Translations under genes and position numbers: made by a program
DNA from: Blastococcus sp. KM273128
GTDB lineage: Bacteria > Actinomycetota > Actinomycetes > Mycobacteriales > Geodermatophilaceae
DNA length: 37,827 nucleotides
Assembly (NCBI RefSeq): GCF_021698975.1
Contig: NZ_SSXA01000034.1
Span: 1 to 37,827, forward strand
Direction: 5' to 3'
The notes under the pieces: model-generated
Told to the model about the DNA's origin: nothing
The model's database searches: none
What the model saw: only the letters and a program-made list of their open reading frames with translations
Shown here: positions 14,760 to 23,419 of the stretch, piece after piece
How positions within the stretch are numbered: position 1 is the stretch's first letter
Layout: the number at the start of each line of letters is the position of its first letter

Positions 14760-15895
14760 CCGCGCCGCTGGACCTCGACGCCGCGCGGCAACGTGCGATC
14801 CGCCGCCGCGCTGCCGGCGTCGCGGTCGACTTCGATCCGGCCCGGCTCACCCTGGCGCGGCGGCTGAGTGCCCGGCAGCGGACGCAGCTGGCCCGTGAGG
14901 TCGGCGTGACCCCCGCGGCGATCACCCAGTACGAGAAGGGGCAGTCCAAGCCCACCCTGCCGGTGCTGGCTTCCCTATCGGAAGCGCTCGCCGTACCGGT
15001 CGAGTTCTTCCGGGCGGGCCACCAGGTACATGCGCTCCCCGCCGGCGGCGCTCATTTCCGCAGCCTCCGCTCGACCAGCGCCCTCGAACGGGAGAAGGCC
15101 CTGGCCTTCGGAGAGGTAGCGCTGAGCGTCTTCGCCGCCGTTGAGCAACAGGTTGAACTACCAGCACCGCGCTTGCCAGACCTGCCGGTGAGCCCTGAAC
15201 TGGACGCGGTGGAGATCGCCGATCTCGCCGGACAGGCCAGAGCTCGCATGGGGGTGGCGCGCGGCCCGGTACCCCATGTCGTGCGGCTGCTGGAGGCCCA
15301 CGGCGTGGCTGTCGTCCGGCTTGATGACGCCAGTCATCGCGTCGACGCGTTCTCTCACCTTCACGGCCCACGGCCGCTCGTCATGCTGAACCCGGCCAAG
15401 CGCGACAAGGCCCGCAGCCGCTTCGACGCTGCCCACGAACTTGGTCATCTGCTCATGCACCACGACACGGAGCCCGGCTCCCGGCTCGCTGAGATGCAGG
15501 CCCACGCCTTCGCCGCGGAGTTCCTCGCCCCTGCTGCGCAGATTGCTGACGACCTGCCGACCCGGCCGGACTGGGTGACGCTGCACGCCTTGAAGCGGCG
15601 GTGGGGGCTCAGCCTCAAGGCTCTTGTGATGCGGGCGCACACTCTGGAGCGGTTCACCGAGCACAGCTACCGACGGGCGCTTCGTCAGCTGTCGTTCTGG
15701 GGGTTGCCGGAGCCCGGCCCACTGGGGGCGCCGGAGGTTCCCGTGCTGTTGCCGCGGGCCATCGACCTCCTCGGGGGCGAACCTGCCCTCGGTGTGGTGG
15801 CGCGTGACGCGGGTCTTCCGCTGTCCGAGGTCCGCCGAGTCTGGCTCGCCGCCGGAGCGGATGACCCTCGGCCGACTGTGGATCTTGACGAGTAG
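14756..15895 (+). CDS. XRE-type HTH and ImmA/IrrE zinc metallopeptidase fusion
   Basis: The 379-residue product joins an N-terminal helix-turn-helix (about residues 22-83, L-A-R-E-V-G-V-T-P-A-A-I-T-Q-Y-E-K-G) to an ImmA/IrrE peptidase domain. The zinc site is H227-E-L-G-H231, with M-Q-A-H-A-F-A-A-E-F-L-A-P shortly after, as in the family. Relatives cleave a repressor when the cell senses DNA damage or foreign DNA (ImmA in ICEBs1, IrrE in Deinococcus). The GTG start overlaps the previous stop (GTGA), and its own stop is three bases before the nuclease gene. It is therefore probably the sensor or regulator of this operon. Confidence 0.92.
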   Translation: MTAPLDLDAARQRAIRRRAAGVAVDFDPARLTLARRLSARQRTQLAREVGVTPAAITQYEKGQSKPTLPVLASLSEALAVPVEFFRAGHQVHALPAGGAHFRSLRSTSALEREKALAFGEVALSVFAAVEQQVELPAPRLPDLPVSPELDAVEIADLAGQARARMGVARGPVPHVVRLLEAHGVAVVRLDDASHRVDAFSHLHGPRPLVMLNPAKRDKARSRFDAAHELGHLLMHHDTEPGSRLAEMQAHAFAAEFLAPAAQIADDLPTRPDWVTLHALKRRWGLSLKALVMRAHTLERFTEHSYRRALRQLSFWGLPEPGPLGAPEVPVLLPRAIDLLGGEPALGVVARDAGLPLSEVRRVWLAAGADDPRPTVDLDE

Positions 15896-15898
15896 AGC

Positions 15899-16795
15899 GT
15901 GGCGTCGAGCTCGGGAGTCGCAGCCCCGGTCACTGCCGCGCGGGCGGCGGAGGTTGCGGCCAGTCATGACGACAAGGTCAGCCGGTTCCTGCAGACGCAG
16001 GTGAAGGGGTCGCCGGCTGCGGGCAAGGCGACCTGGCATCTGGTGACCCTCGAGAGCCTGAGTGTGGAGGAGCGGGCCGCGGTCGCGTGGTTGATCGCCG
16101 ACGCGATCTTGCGATCTCGATGCGGCCGGGCGTCCATCTACCAGATCTGGCGCAGGGCGGCTCTCGCCGGCCAGACGCTGTCTGCTGAGGACCGCAGGAG
16201 GATGACCCCCTTCGTCAGGGATGTCTTCGGCCTGCCCGACGCGCCCGGCAACGAAGACCACGTCGAGGGGCACGTCGCGGAGTGGCTGTGGTACCTGCTG
16301 ATGTGGGAGCGGAACGAAGACCGGAAGATCGTTCTGCTGGAGCCCCCCAAGTTCACGGTCACCGACTCCGGTCACGACGGGTTCATCGTGTACGCCCTCG
16401 CCGGACTGCCCCTCGTCTTCCGGCTATGGGAGCTCAAGAAGCAGGTCGGCACCGGCACGGTGAGCAGCACGATCAGCGGTGCCTACGGGCAGCTCCAGAC
16501 TCAGGGTGAGCGCTACCTGGCCCAACTGGTGTCCGTGCACTCCGACAAGGGAGGCGAACTGGGTGAGCTGTGCGGGCAGCTGGTCGACCTCTGGGTTGAG
16601 GCTGACAACCGCGCCGGCGTCGGGGTGGGCGTCACCTCGGCGACTCTGCCGCCACCGGGGAAGGCCTTCAGCACGATGGGCACGCAGTTCCAGCAGTTCG
16701 CCGAGCCGGGCCAGCTCGAGGGCCTGCTGTGCGCGGTCCAGGAGTACCACGACCTCGCCCTCGCCGTGAGGAGCTACGTGTGGACCGCGCTCTGA
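15899..16795 (+). CDS. HamA-like (DUF1837-type) PD-(D/E)XK nuclease
   Basis: The product has 298 residues. The core reads E123-G-H-V-A-E128-W-L-W-Y-L-L, then S-G-H-D160-G-F-I-V-Y-A, then L-W-E178-L-K180-K-Q. This is a PD-(D/E)XK arrangement (D160, E178-x-K180) preceded by a helix with acidic residues. Length, motif order and a helicase gene next door match HamA, the nuclease/effector subunit of Hachiman anti-phage systems. The match is from motif pattern only; another helicase-linked nuclease family is possible. The GTG start lies three bases after the ImmA/IrrE stop with no strong ribosome site, so translation probably depends on reinitiation. The 3' end overlaps the helicase gene by 16 bases. 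Confidence 0.8.
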   Translation: MASSSGVAAPVTAARAAEVAASHDDKVSRFLQTQVKGSPAAGKATWHLVTLESLSVEERAAVAWLIADAILRSRCGRASIYQIWRRAALAGQTLSAEDRRRMTPFVRDVFGLPDAPGNEDHVEGHVAEWLWYLLMWERNEDRKIVLLEPPKFTVTDSGHDGFIVYALAGLPLVFRLWELKKQVGTGTVSSTISGAYGQLQTQGERYLAQLVSVHSDKGGELGELCGQLVDLWVEADNRAGVGVGVTSATLPPPGKAFSTMGTQFQQFAEPGQLEGLLCAVQEYHDLALAVRSYVWTAL

Positions 16796-19700
16796 GGCGG
16801 GAGGACGTGCTGGATGCCCTGGGCACGCACAGCCCCGGCGTTCTCCCCACCGTCGACGAGCTGATCAACCTGATCGCGAACGTCGAGATCCAGGCGTTCA
16901 TGGCCAACTTCGAGGTCGGCGACGAACTCCTGCGCGCGGCCTGGTATCTCCACGGCGTCGCGTCCGCGGCGGAAGCCACAGAGCTGTACTCACCGCCGCG
17001 ACAACGCCGGGCGTTCGCCGTCAGCGCGCACATCTTCGATCTTGCGCTCAACCAGCCTTCGCGGGACAGGCACGACCGTCTGACATTGGCGTTCGCCGCA
17101 CAGGTCGGATACCGCCGCTCCGAGCTTGACCCCAACGCCACCGCCGTCTACCGCAGAGTCGCCGACCTGCTGCGCGATGACCTGGACGTCACCGACCAGA
17201 TCGACACGCTGGCTTTGCAGGCCGGGGTCGCCTTCCTCGGCCTCGATCCTCGCCGCCTCGGCCAGCTACAACGGACGTGGCGCGAGCAGCTGGCCGCTCT
17301 CGCTGTCCTGGTGGGCACGGACACCCTGGTCACCACGATGTTCGGACCAGCGGAGCAGGTCGTCCTGGCGACCAGCGCTCTGCTCCGCTACCTCCGCCGC
17401 GGGGACGTGGATCAGCTCGAGGTGGCACGCACGGCGCTGCGGTCAGTCGTCGACCTCACCGCCGGCGCGGGCGACCACGATGCCCGATGGGTAGCCGCGC
17501 ACCTGCTGCAGATCGCCGACGGCATGGCCTCCTCCAGTGTCTGGACGGTTCTCCCCCGCGACACTCCACCGGCGGTCGGGCAGGCATTCACGGTGGGCTC
17601 GCCGCCGGTGCTGACGCTATGGCCGCCGCAGCGGGAGCTGCTCAGCCGGGCCACCGCCAACCCGCTCGACCCATCCACCGGCAGACTCCTGCTGTCGGTC
17701 CCGACGAGTGCCGGCAAGACCCTGCTCGCGCAGGTGATGATCTGCACGCACCTGGCCACGCAGCCCGGGAGCGTCTGCTACATCACCCCGTTGCGCAGCC
17801 TGGGCCGTGAGATGCGTCAGGCGCTCCGCAGCCGGCTGCGGGTACTGCGGCGCGAGCTGGGGATCGACATCCCCGACCTGGCCACCGCGGGCATCGAGGA
17901 CTTCCTCGACGGCCTGTCCACGGTAGGACAGGGCGACGTCGAGGTGATGACCCCGGAGCGGCTCATGCAGCAACTCCGGCGCGACCCCGAGGAAGTCCTG
18001 GGGCGCTTCACCATGTTCGTGATCGACGAGGCCCACCTGCTCGCGCAGTCGGGCCGCGGGTTCTTGCTGGAGGCGCTGCTCACCTTCTTGGCGACGGCGA
18101 GCTCGGCGCGGCTGGTGTTGCTCTCGGGCGTCCTCGGCAACGCTGCATCGCTGGCGTCCTGGCTCGCCCCTGACCAGCCGGAGGTTCTCTACAGCGACGA
18201 CTGGCGCGGCCCCCGGCGCATGCACGCCCTGCTCTACAGCGAGGCTCAGTGGGCTGAGAAGGAGGAGACCACCCGCGGCAAGACAGCGCGACTGCCCGTC
18301 CGCGTGACCATGCCGCTGATCGGGAAGCTGCTCGTCCGGCCCGCCGAGGGGCAGGTCTCCCGCCTCGTCACCGGGCGGCTGGGCCAGTTGGCGTTGAACC
18401 AGTCCACCGACGGGAGCATCCAGAAGAGAGACGACTCCAGCACGGCCAACTACAAGATCGTCGCAGCTGCTGCGGCGTCGCTCTTACACGCGGGAAGTCT
18501 GCTGATGGTCGTCTCCACACGACCTCTCGCCGGAGCCGCTGCCCGCGCGCTCGCCGAGACGCAGCCCGAGGCCGACTCGGCAGGTGAGCTGGTCGCCTTC
18601 CTCGAGGAGCGCCTCGGCGCCGAGCATCCACTGATCCCGTGTGTGCGGCACGGCGTCGCCTTCCACCACGCCGGCCTCCCGGTGGACGTCCTGGACGCGA
18701 TCGAGGAGGCGATCCGCTCCGACCAACTGCGCGCGGTCGTCGCCACCAGCACGCTCACCGACGGGGTCAACCTGCCGGTGCGAACCGTGTTGATCGCCGA
18801 GACGACGTGGGAGGGCCAGCAAGCCGGCGCCAGGCTCGACGCCCCGCGCCTGCTCAACGCCATCGGGCGCGCAGGCCGAGCCGGCCGGGAGACCGAGGGC
18901 TGGATCGTGCTGGCTCTCCACAAGAACGAGGACACGTCGGACTTCGCGCTGCTCACCCCCGAGGCCGACGCCCTCGAGGCCCGGTCGACCATGCTGTCCG
19001 CCGAAGCGCTGGACTCGCTGGCGGAGGCCGAGTCACTCCTCGCCCAGACCGCCGATGCGATCCTGCGCTTGACCCCTGGGCCGGCCGCCGACTTCGCCGG
19101 GTACGTGTGGTTCGTCCTCACAACGCTCGAACGTCTGCAGCGAGTCCCGAACGCCCCTGACGTCGCCGGAGCCGTACAGCGGCTGCTCGGCTTCGACCAG
19201 ATGGACGCCGCGCTCCAGGAGCGGTGGTTCACGTTCGCCGCCGCCGTACAGCGCACGTACAACGCGACTGACACCGCCCGCCGCCACCGATGGACCGCGA
19301 CCGGCACCTCCCTGGGAACCGCCGCACGCCTGGAGGACATTGTCGACCAGCTGGTCACCGTCGTCTTGGATGTCCATCCCGATACCCGCGACCCCTTCGA
19401 GCCGCCCACGGAGCTACCCGTTCCGGACACGCTGGCGCTCCTCGACGTCGCCGAGGTCTTCGACGCTCTGCTCAAGCTGCCGGAGGCGGAGCGGGCCTGG
19501 CGCTTCCGCAGTCGCCGGGCCGGAGGGAGTGAGCCGATCGAGGTGCCGCTGGTGCCCGCACTGAACTCGTGGCTGTCCGGCACGGACATCGCGGAACTGG
19601 CACAGGAGATGCTGCCCAGCGTCACGGACTCGTCGTGGCGGCTCGAGCACACCGTCGACGCGGTGAGCGGCACCTTCGAGCACTACCTCAGCTGGGTGGT

Positions 19701-20322
19701 CGGGATCGTCGTCGAGCAGGCGAACTCGCAGCTCGACACCGTGAACGCGACCGTCCGCCTCCGTCAGGAGGTCGCCGCGCTGATCCGCTACGGCGTGGAC
19801 ACCCCGCAAGCACTCGGGCTTCTCACGCACGGCATCCAGTCCCGTCGGCTGGCCTACCGGCTCGGACAGTTCGCCGACGATCGCGACATGAGCGTGGACG
19901 AGCTGCGAGAGTGGCTCGCCGACCTGCCCATGCAGAGCTGGCGAATGGACTTCGACGCCACACCCCGTGAGGTCCTCGACCTCCTGGAGTTCACCCGCGC
20001 GCGGAGGCAGAGCCTGCTCCGCACTCTGCTCGAGAGCGGCAGTGCCCAGGTGACGATCCGTCGCGCCGCCCCGACCGACGCGGACGACCGTGATCTGTCG
20101 CGGCCGGTCCAGCTGAGCGCTGCCGATCGCCCACCGGCGGAACTTGCCGTGACAGACGGCGACGACCGATTGGGGGTCATCGCGCCCCGGGACCACACCG
20201 ATGTCCTGGACGTTTTGGCGAGCGGCCTCGACGTCACAATGGTGCTCACCGGTGAGGTGCTGTCGTTCACCGTCGTCGACGGAACCGTCGGGCAGCGCTC
20301 GGACGAACGGCAGCTCACCTGA
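16780..20322 (+). CDS. Ski2-like superfamily 2 DEAH helicase (HamB-like)
   Basis: This is a 1180-residue ATP-dependent DNA/RNA helicase. Residues 1-280 are a helical N-terminal region of unknown role. Then come motif I P-T-S-A-G-K313-T, motif II D416-E-A-H, motif III S-G-V (449-451; SAT in many relatives), the T-L-T-D-G-V-N-L-P-V-R segment and motif VI G-R-A-G-R-A-G-R (696-703). About 470 residues follow, including a probable helical C-terminal domain. The layout fits HamB and other Ski2-type defence helicases. The GTG at 16780 has GAGGAG (16768-16773) inside the upstream gene and a 16-base overlap, so the two are translationally coupled. In Hachiman the helicase surveys DNA and releases the nuclease; the same role here is inference. 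Confidence 0.9.
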   Translation: MDRALRREDVLDALGTHSPGVLPTVDELINLIANVEIQAFMANFEVGDELLRAAWYLHGVASAAEATELYSPPRQRRAFAVSAHIFDLALNQPSRDRHDRLTLAFAAQVGYRRSELDPNATAVYRRVADLLRDDLDVTDQIDTLALQAGVAFLGLDPRRLGQLQRTWREQLAALAVLVGTDTLVTTMFGPAEQVVLATSALLRYLRRGDVDQLEVARTALRSVVDLTAGAGDHDARWVAAHLLQIADGMASSSVWTVLPRDTPPAVGQAFTVGSPPVLTLWPPQRELLSRATANPLDPSTGRLLLSVPTSAGKTLLAQVMICTHLATQPGSVCYITPLRSLGREMRQALRSRLRVLRRELGIDIPDLATAGIEDFLDGLSTVGQGDVEVMTPERLMQQLRRDPEEVLGRFTMFVIDEAHLLAQSGRGFLLEALLTFLATASSARLVLLSGVLGNAASLASWLAPDQPEVLYSDDWRGPRRMHALLYSEAQWAEKEETTRGKTARLPVRVTMPLIGKLLVRPAEGQVSRLVTGRLGQLALNQSTDGSIQKRDDSSTANYKIVAAAAASLLHAGSLLMVVSTRPLAGAAARALAETQPEADSAGELVAFLEERLGAEHPLIPCVRHGVAFHHAGLPVDVLDAIEEAIRSDQLRAVVATSTLTDGVNLPVRTVLIAETTWEGQQAGARLDAPRLLNAIGRAGRAGRETEGWIVLALHKNEDTSDFALLTPEADALEARSTMLSAEALDSLAEAESLLAQTADAILRLTPGPAADFAGYVWFVLTTLERLQRVPNAPDVAGAVQRLLGFDQMDAALQERWFTFAAAVQRTYNATDTARRHRWTATGTSLGTAARLEDIVDQLVTVVLDVHPDTRDPFEPPTELPVPDTLALLDVAEVFDALLKLPEAERAWRFRSRRAGGSEPIEVPLVPALNSWLSGTDIAELAQEMLPSVTDSSWRLEHTVDAVSGTFEHYLSWVVGIVVEQANSQLDTVNATVRLRQEVAALIRYGVDTPQALGLLTHGIQSRRLAYRLGQFADDRDMSVDELREWLADLPMQSWRMDFDATPREVLDLLEFTRARRQSLLRTLLESGSAQVTIRRAAPTDADDRDLSRPVQLSAADRPPAELAVTDGDDRLGVIAPRDHTDVLDVLASGLDVTMVLTGEVLSFTVVDGTVGQRSDERQLT

Positions 20323-20517
20323 TCGGCACCACGGGGACCACGGGCCGTCCGCGAGGGAGTCTGGACCCGTGCGCGGTGATCACGCCCATGCACTGTCCGA
20401 AGCCGGACGTAGCCTTCAGCTCATGATCAACAAGGTGCCGGATGTGACGGATGAAGGCTCCGCTGGGGAATCGCCCAGTGACGCACCGTCAACTCCCCCC
20501 TTGCCCACCACGGCAGA

Positions 20518-20555
20518 CGACGAGCGCCGGTCCCCTCGGGGGTCGGCGCTCGTCG
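20518..20555. terminator. Terminator hairpin between the island and the chromosome
   Basis: CGACGAGCGCCG (20518-20529) pairs perfectly with 20544-20555. The 14-base loop can itself pair (CCCC with GGGG). It lies 10 bases beyond the stop of the minus-strand NTF2-like gene and about 200 bases after the helicase. It probably ends transcription from both sides. I see no gene in 20323-20565. Confidence 0.7.
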
Positions 20556-20565
20556 CGTCCGGGGG

Positions 20566-20952
20566 TCAGGCCGAGCCGCTCGCCCCCTGCACGAACGCGG
20601 CGGAGTCGTAGTAGGTGCGGACGCCGCTGAGCCGCTCCTCGTCCCCCTCGATGACCGTGACGCCGCGGTAGGTGAACGGCTTCCCGCTGCGCAGCGTGCC
20701 GGTCGAGGTCCACTCCAGGGCGGCGCTGCTCTCCCCGATCACGGAGTGGGTGAACGTCGTCTCCAGGTCGCCGAAGACGTTCCGGTAGTCCTCCCAGAAG
20801 ACCTTGGCGCCGTCCTTGCCCGACGTCTCGTGGTGCTCGTCGAGCTTGACCAGCTGGGCGTCGTCGCCGGTGAGCTCGATCATCGGCCCGACGTCGCGGT
20901 CGCTGTCGAGCGTGTGCAGCGCGGCGGTGAAGCGCTCGGTCATCGAGTGCAC
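20566..20952 (-). CDS. NTF2-like / SnoaL-type small protein
   Basis: This 128-residue single-domain protein has the alternating helix and strand pattern of the NTF2/SnoaL fold (F-W-E-D-Y-R-N-V-F-G-D-L-E-T-T-F-T-H-S-V, A-L-E-W-T-S-T-G-T-L-R-S-G-K-P-F-T-Y-R-G). The G-K-x-F-x-x-R-G turn is common in this fold. Members range from cyclases and isomerases to dehydratases and ligand-binding proteins, so no reaction can be assigned. The start is either GTG 20952, just after GGAGGA, or ATG 20943; the first has the better ribosome spacing. Confidence 0.85.
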   Translation of the reverse strand: MHSMTERFTAALHTLDSDRDVGPMIELTGDDAQLVKLDEHHETSGKDGAKVFWEDYRNVFGDLETTFTHSVIGESSAALEWTSTGTLRSGKPFTYRGVTVIEGDEERLSGVRTYYDSAAFVQGASGSA

Positions 20953-21070
20953 GGTTCCTCCAGGGTGTCGGTGCGGGTGGCGGGGCCAACCTCGTCGAAT
21001 CCCGTTGCGCCCTACCCCGTAGTGCCCCGCCCACCCGTCGCCGCGTGGCGGATCCGGCGCGGCGCGCCGC

Positions 21071-21526
21071 TCAGCTGCCCTCGACCGAGCGCCGGTCGCG
21101 CCCGCCGCCGTGGCCGCCGCCGGCGAGCTGGCCCATCAGCAGGAAGGCCCCCCACGGCACGATCACCCAGAACGGCCAGAAGTAGAGGAGCTCCCGCGAC
21201 GCCAGCGACGACACGGCCCAGATCAGCAGGACGATCACCGCCGTGCTCCCCCACGAACCCCACTGGACGTCGTGGAGGCGCCCGGAGCCGCGGCTGCCGC
21301 ACACCGGCGCCGGGTGCGCCGACCGCACCGGCGCGGGGCGCGGCGTGGTCGAGGGGAGGTCGGCGGTGAGCTCGGCGAGCTCCCCGAAGGTGCGGGCCGC
21401 GTACGCCCGGGCGAGCCGGTCGTCGTACTCGGCGACGGTCAGCCGGCCCTCCGACATGGCGTGGCCGAGGGTGGAGGCGACGGCGGCGCGGTCGGAATCG
21501 GCGGCGCGGAGGTGGGGCTCGGCCAC
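21071..21526 (-). CDS. DUF1707 domain membrane protein
   Basis: The 151-residue product begins with a DUF1707 domain (about 8-55). Its signature is L-R-A-A-D-S-D-R followed by M-S-E-G-R-L-T-V-A-E-Y-D-D-R-L-A-R-A-Y-A-A-R-T. This is followed by a Pro-rich linker and two membrane helices (about 99-116 and 121-137). The domain resembles SHOCT modules and is common in actinobacterial membrane or regulatory proteins of unknown function. The GTG at 21526 is chosen because GAGGAGAG lies just upstream and the domain starts at once; the frame extends 26 codons further without support. It is 89 bases downstream of the acyl-CoA dehydrogenase start region in reverse order, so it is probably a separate unit. 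Confidence 0.85.
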   Translation of the reverse strand: MAEPHLRAADSDRAAVASTLGHAMSEGRLTVAEYDDRLARAYAARTFGELAELTADLPSTTPRPAPVRSAHPAPVCGSRGSGRLHDVQWGSWGSTAVIVLLIWAVSSLASRELLYFWPFWVIVPWGAFLLMGQLAGGGHGGGRDRRSVEGS

Positions 21527-21596
21527 GGTGCTCTCCTCGTTCGGGGACACCAGTCTGGGCCGCGGCTCCCCGCCGGGTCCACTGACAGCTGTCACC

Positions 21597-21612
21597 GGTT
21601 CCACGTGGAACC
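21597..21612. promoter_or_regulatory. parS-like palindrome, copy 1
   Basis: GGTTCCACGTGGAACC is a perfect 16-bp palindrome. It keeps the GTT-CACGTG-AAC core of the ParB site parS (consensus TGTTTCACGTGAAACA), with T-to-C changes suited to a GC-rich genome. It sits just before the stop of the acyl-CoA dehydrogenase gene, in the gap upstream of the DUF1707 gene. An identical copy lies at 27561-27576. Confidence 0.7.
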
Positions 21613-21614
21613 CG

Positions 21615-22778
21615 TCAGCCCGCGGGCGGGACCGCCCCGGAGGTGAGGTGCCGGCCGATGACCATCCGCTGGATCTGGTTGGTGCCCTCGAAGATCTGCA
21701 TGACCTTCGCCTCGCGCATGTACCGCTCGGCCGGGTGGTCGCGGGTGTAACCGGCGCCGCCGAGCACCTGGACGGCGTCGGTGGTCACCTTCATGGCGGC
21801 GTCGGTGGCCACCAGCTTGGCGATGCTGGCCTGGCGGGAGAACGGCTTGCCGGCGTCCTTGCGGCGGGCGGCCACGAGGTAGGTGGCGCGCGCGGACTCG
21901 ACGGCGGCGGCCATGTCGGCCAGCAGGAACTGCACGCCCTGGTGCTCGGCGATGGGACGGCCGAATGCCTCCCGCTCCACGGCGTAGGCGACGGCGACGT
22001 CGAGGGCCGACTGGGCCAGCCCGACGGCGACGGCGCTGATGCCCAGCCGCCCGGAGTCCAGCGCGCCCAGGGCGATGGCCATGCCGCGGCCCGGCTCGCC
22101 CACCAGCCGGTCGGCCGGGACGTGGACGTCGTCGAGCCGGATCGCCGCGGTCGTCGAGCCGGTCAGCCCCATCTTCTCCTCGGGCCGCGCGGCGCTGAAG
22201 CCGGGCAGGTCGGGGGTGAGGTGGAAGCAGGAGATGGCGCGCTCGCCGTCCGCGGGGGTGCGCAGGAACGTCGAGTAGAAGTCGGCGTGCCCGCCGTGGG
22301 TGACCCAGGCCTTCTCGCCGCGGGCCAGCCAGCCGCCGTCGGCCGGTGTCGCGCTCGACCGCATCGCGGCGACGTCGGAGCCGGCGTGCGCCTCCGACAG
22401 CGAGTAGGCGCCGAGCAGCGTGCCGCCGACCATCTCGGGCAGCAGGTCGCGCCGCTGCGCCTCGGTGCCGAAGTTCGCGATGGGGGAGCAGGCCAGCGTG
22501 TGCACGCTGATGCCCAGCGCCACGGTGGCCCAGCGCGCGGCGAGCTCCTCGAGCACCTGCAGGTAGACGGCGTAGGGCTGGCCGCCGCCACCGACCTCCT
22601 CGGGGAAGGGCAGCCCCATGAGCCCGGCCTCCCCGAGGAGGCGGAACACCTCGCGGGGGAAGCGCTCCTCGCGCTCGTGGACCGCCGCCTTCGGGGCGAG
22701 TTCGGCGTCGGCGATCTCCCGGGTGAGGGCCAGCAGGTCCTCGGCCTCGGGCGTGGGCAGTTCGCGGTCGACCGGCAC
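21615..22778 (-). CDS. Acyl-CoA dehydrogenase
   Basis: The 387-residue FAD enzyme oxidises acyl-CoA to trans-2-enoyl-CoA, passing electrons to electron-transfer flavoprotein. Visible family marks are A-Y-S-L-S-E-A-H-A-G-S-D (substrate/FAD loop), W-V-T-H-G-G, the F-G-R-P-I-A-E-H-Q-G-V-Q-F segment, and the C-terminal Q-V-L-G-G-A-G-Y-T-R-D-H-P-A-E-R-Y-M-R-E-A-K. Just after it, I-F-E-G-T-N-Q-I-Q holds the probable catalytic glutamate. Length is normal for the family. The GTG at 22778 is preceded by AAGGAG; ATG 22793 is an alternative that would place that site inside the gene. Substrate chain length cannot be told. It is divergent from the GNAT gene. Confidence 0.95.
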   Translation of the reverse strand: MPVDRELPTPEAEDLLALTREIADAELAPKAAVHEREERFPREVFRLLGEAGLMGLPFPEEVGGGGQPYAVYLQVLEELAARWATVALGISVHTLACSPIANFGTEAQRRDLLPEMVGGTLLGAYSLSEAHAGSDVAAMRSSATPADGGWLARGEKAWVTHGGHADFYSTFLRTPADGERAISCFHLTPDLPGFSAARPEEKMGLTGSTTAAIRLDDVHVPADRLVGEPGRGMAIALGALDSGRLGISAVAVGLAQSALDVAVAYAVEREAFGRPIAEHQGVQFLLADMAAAVESARATYLVAARRKDAGKPFSRQASIAKLVATDAAMKVTTDAVQVLGGAGYTRDHPAERYMREAKVMQIFEGTNQIQRMVIGRHLTSGAVPPAG

Positions 22779-22856
22779 GGTGCTCCTTCGCATCGGGGCG
22801 TCCAGCGGACGGTACCTCCGCCGACCGCGCCGGGGCCGTTGGCAGGATCGGTGCCC

Positions 22857-23318
22857 GTGATCATCGAGGCGGCTGCCTGGGACGACCCCGACGTCCGGCG
22901 GCTCACCACCGACCAGCAGACCGAGGTGCGCGCCCGCTACGGCGGCAAGGATGAGCCGGGCACCCACCCGTCGGCGGCCGACGTCGCCGTGGTGCTGCTG
23001 GCCCGGGGGCCCGACGGGACGGCGCTGGGCTGCGGTGCCCTGCGCGAGCTCGGGGACGGCGTGGCCGAGGTCAAGCGCATGTACGTGGTGCCGGCCGCGC
23101 GGGGCCGCGGGGTGTCCAAGGCGGTGCTCGCCGCGCTGGAGGACGCCGCCCGCGCCCGTGGCTGGACGACGCTGCGGCTGGAGACCGGTCCGCTGCAGCC
23201 CGAGGCGGTCGGTCTCTACGCGGGCGCCGGCTACCGGCCGATCGACGCCTTCGGCGACTACGTGGGCGACCCCGACGCGGCGGGCTCGCTGTTCTTCGAG
23301 CGACTCCTGGCGAGCTGA
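22857..23318 (+). CDS. GNAT-family N-acetyltransferase
   Basis: This 153-residue protein transfers an acetyl group from acetyl-CoA to an amine. Motif A, which binds the CoA pyrophosphate, is V-K-R-M-Y-V-V-P-A-A-R-G-R-G-V-S-K-A-V-L. A C-terminal L-Y-A-G-A-G-Y-R-P-I follows, as in the family. The acceptor is unknown. The start could be GTG 22857 or GTG 22851, both shortly after CAGGA. It shares an 80-base divergent promoter region with the acyl-CoA dehydrogenase. Confidence 0.92.
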   Translation: MIIEAAAWDDPDVRRLTTDQQTEVRARYGGKDEPGTHPSAADVAVVLLARGPDGTALGCGALRELGDGVAEVKRMYVVPAARGRGVSKAVLAALEDAARARGWTTLRLETGPLQPEAVGLYAGAGYRPIDAFGDYVGDPDAAGSLFFERLLAS

Positions 23319-23419
23319 CCGCCAGAAAGGGGTACCGGCCGGTCCGTCTGCCCGGCCGACGTGTGTGAGGCTGGCGGGGAGCGATGGCGGACCGCCCGCC
23401 GAGGCTGGAGGTACCTCCC

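Noticed and set aside
20323..20565. An attachment-site repeat at the right end of the island matching the integrase end.
   Set aside because: I found no direct repeat long enough to be convincing, and no tRNA 3' end at either side. The other integrase boundary is outside the window.
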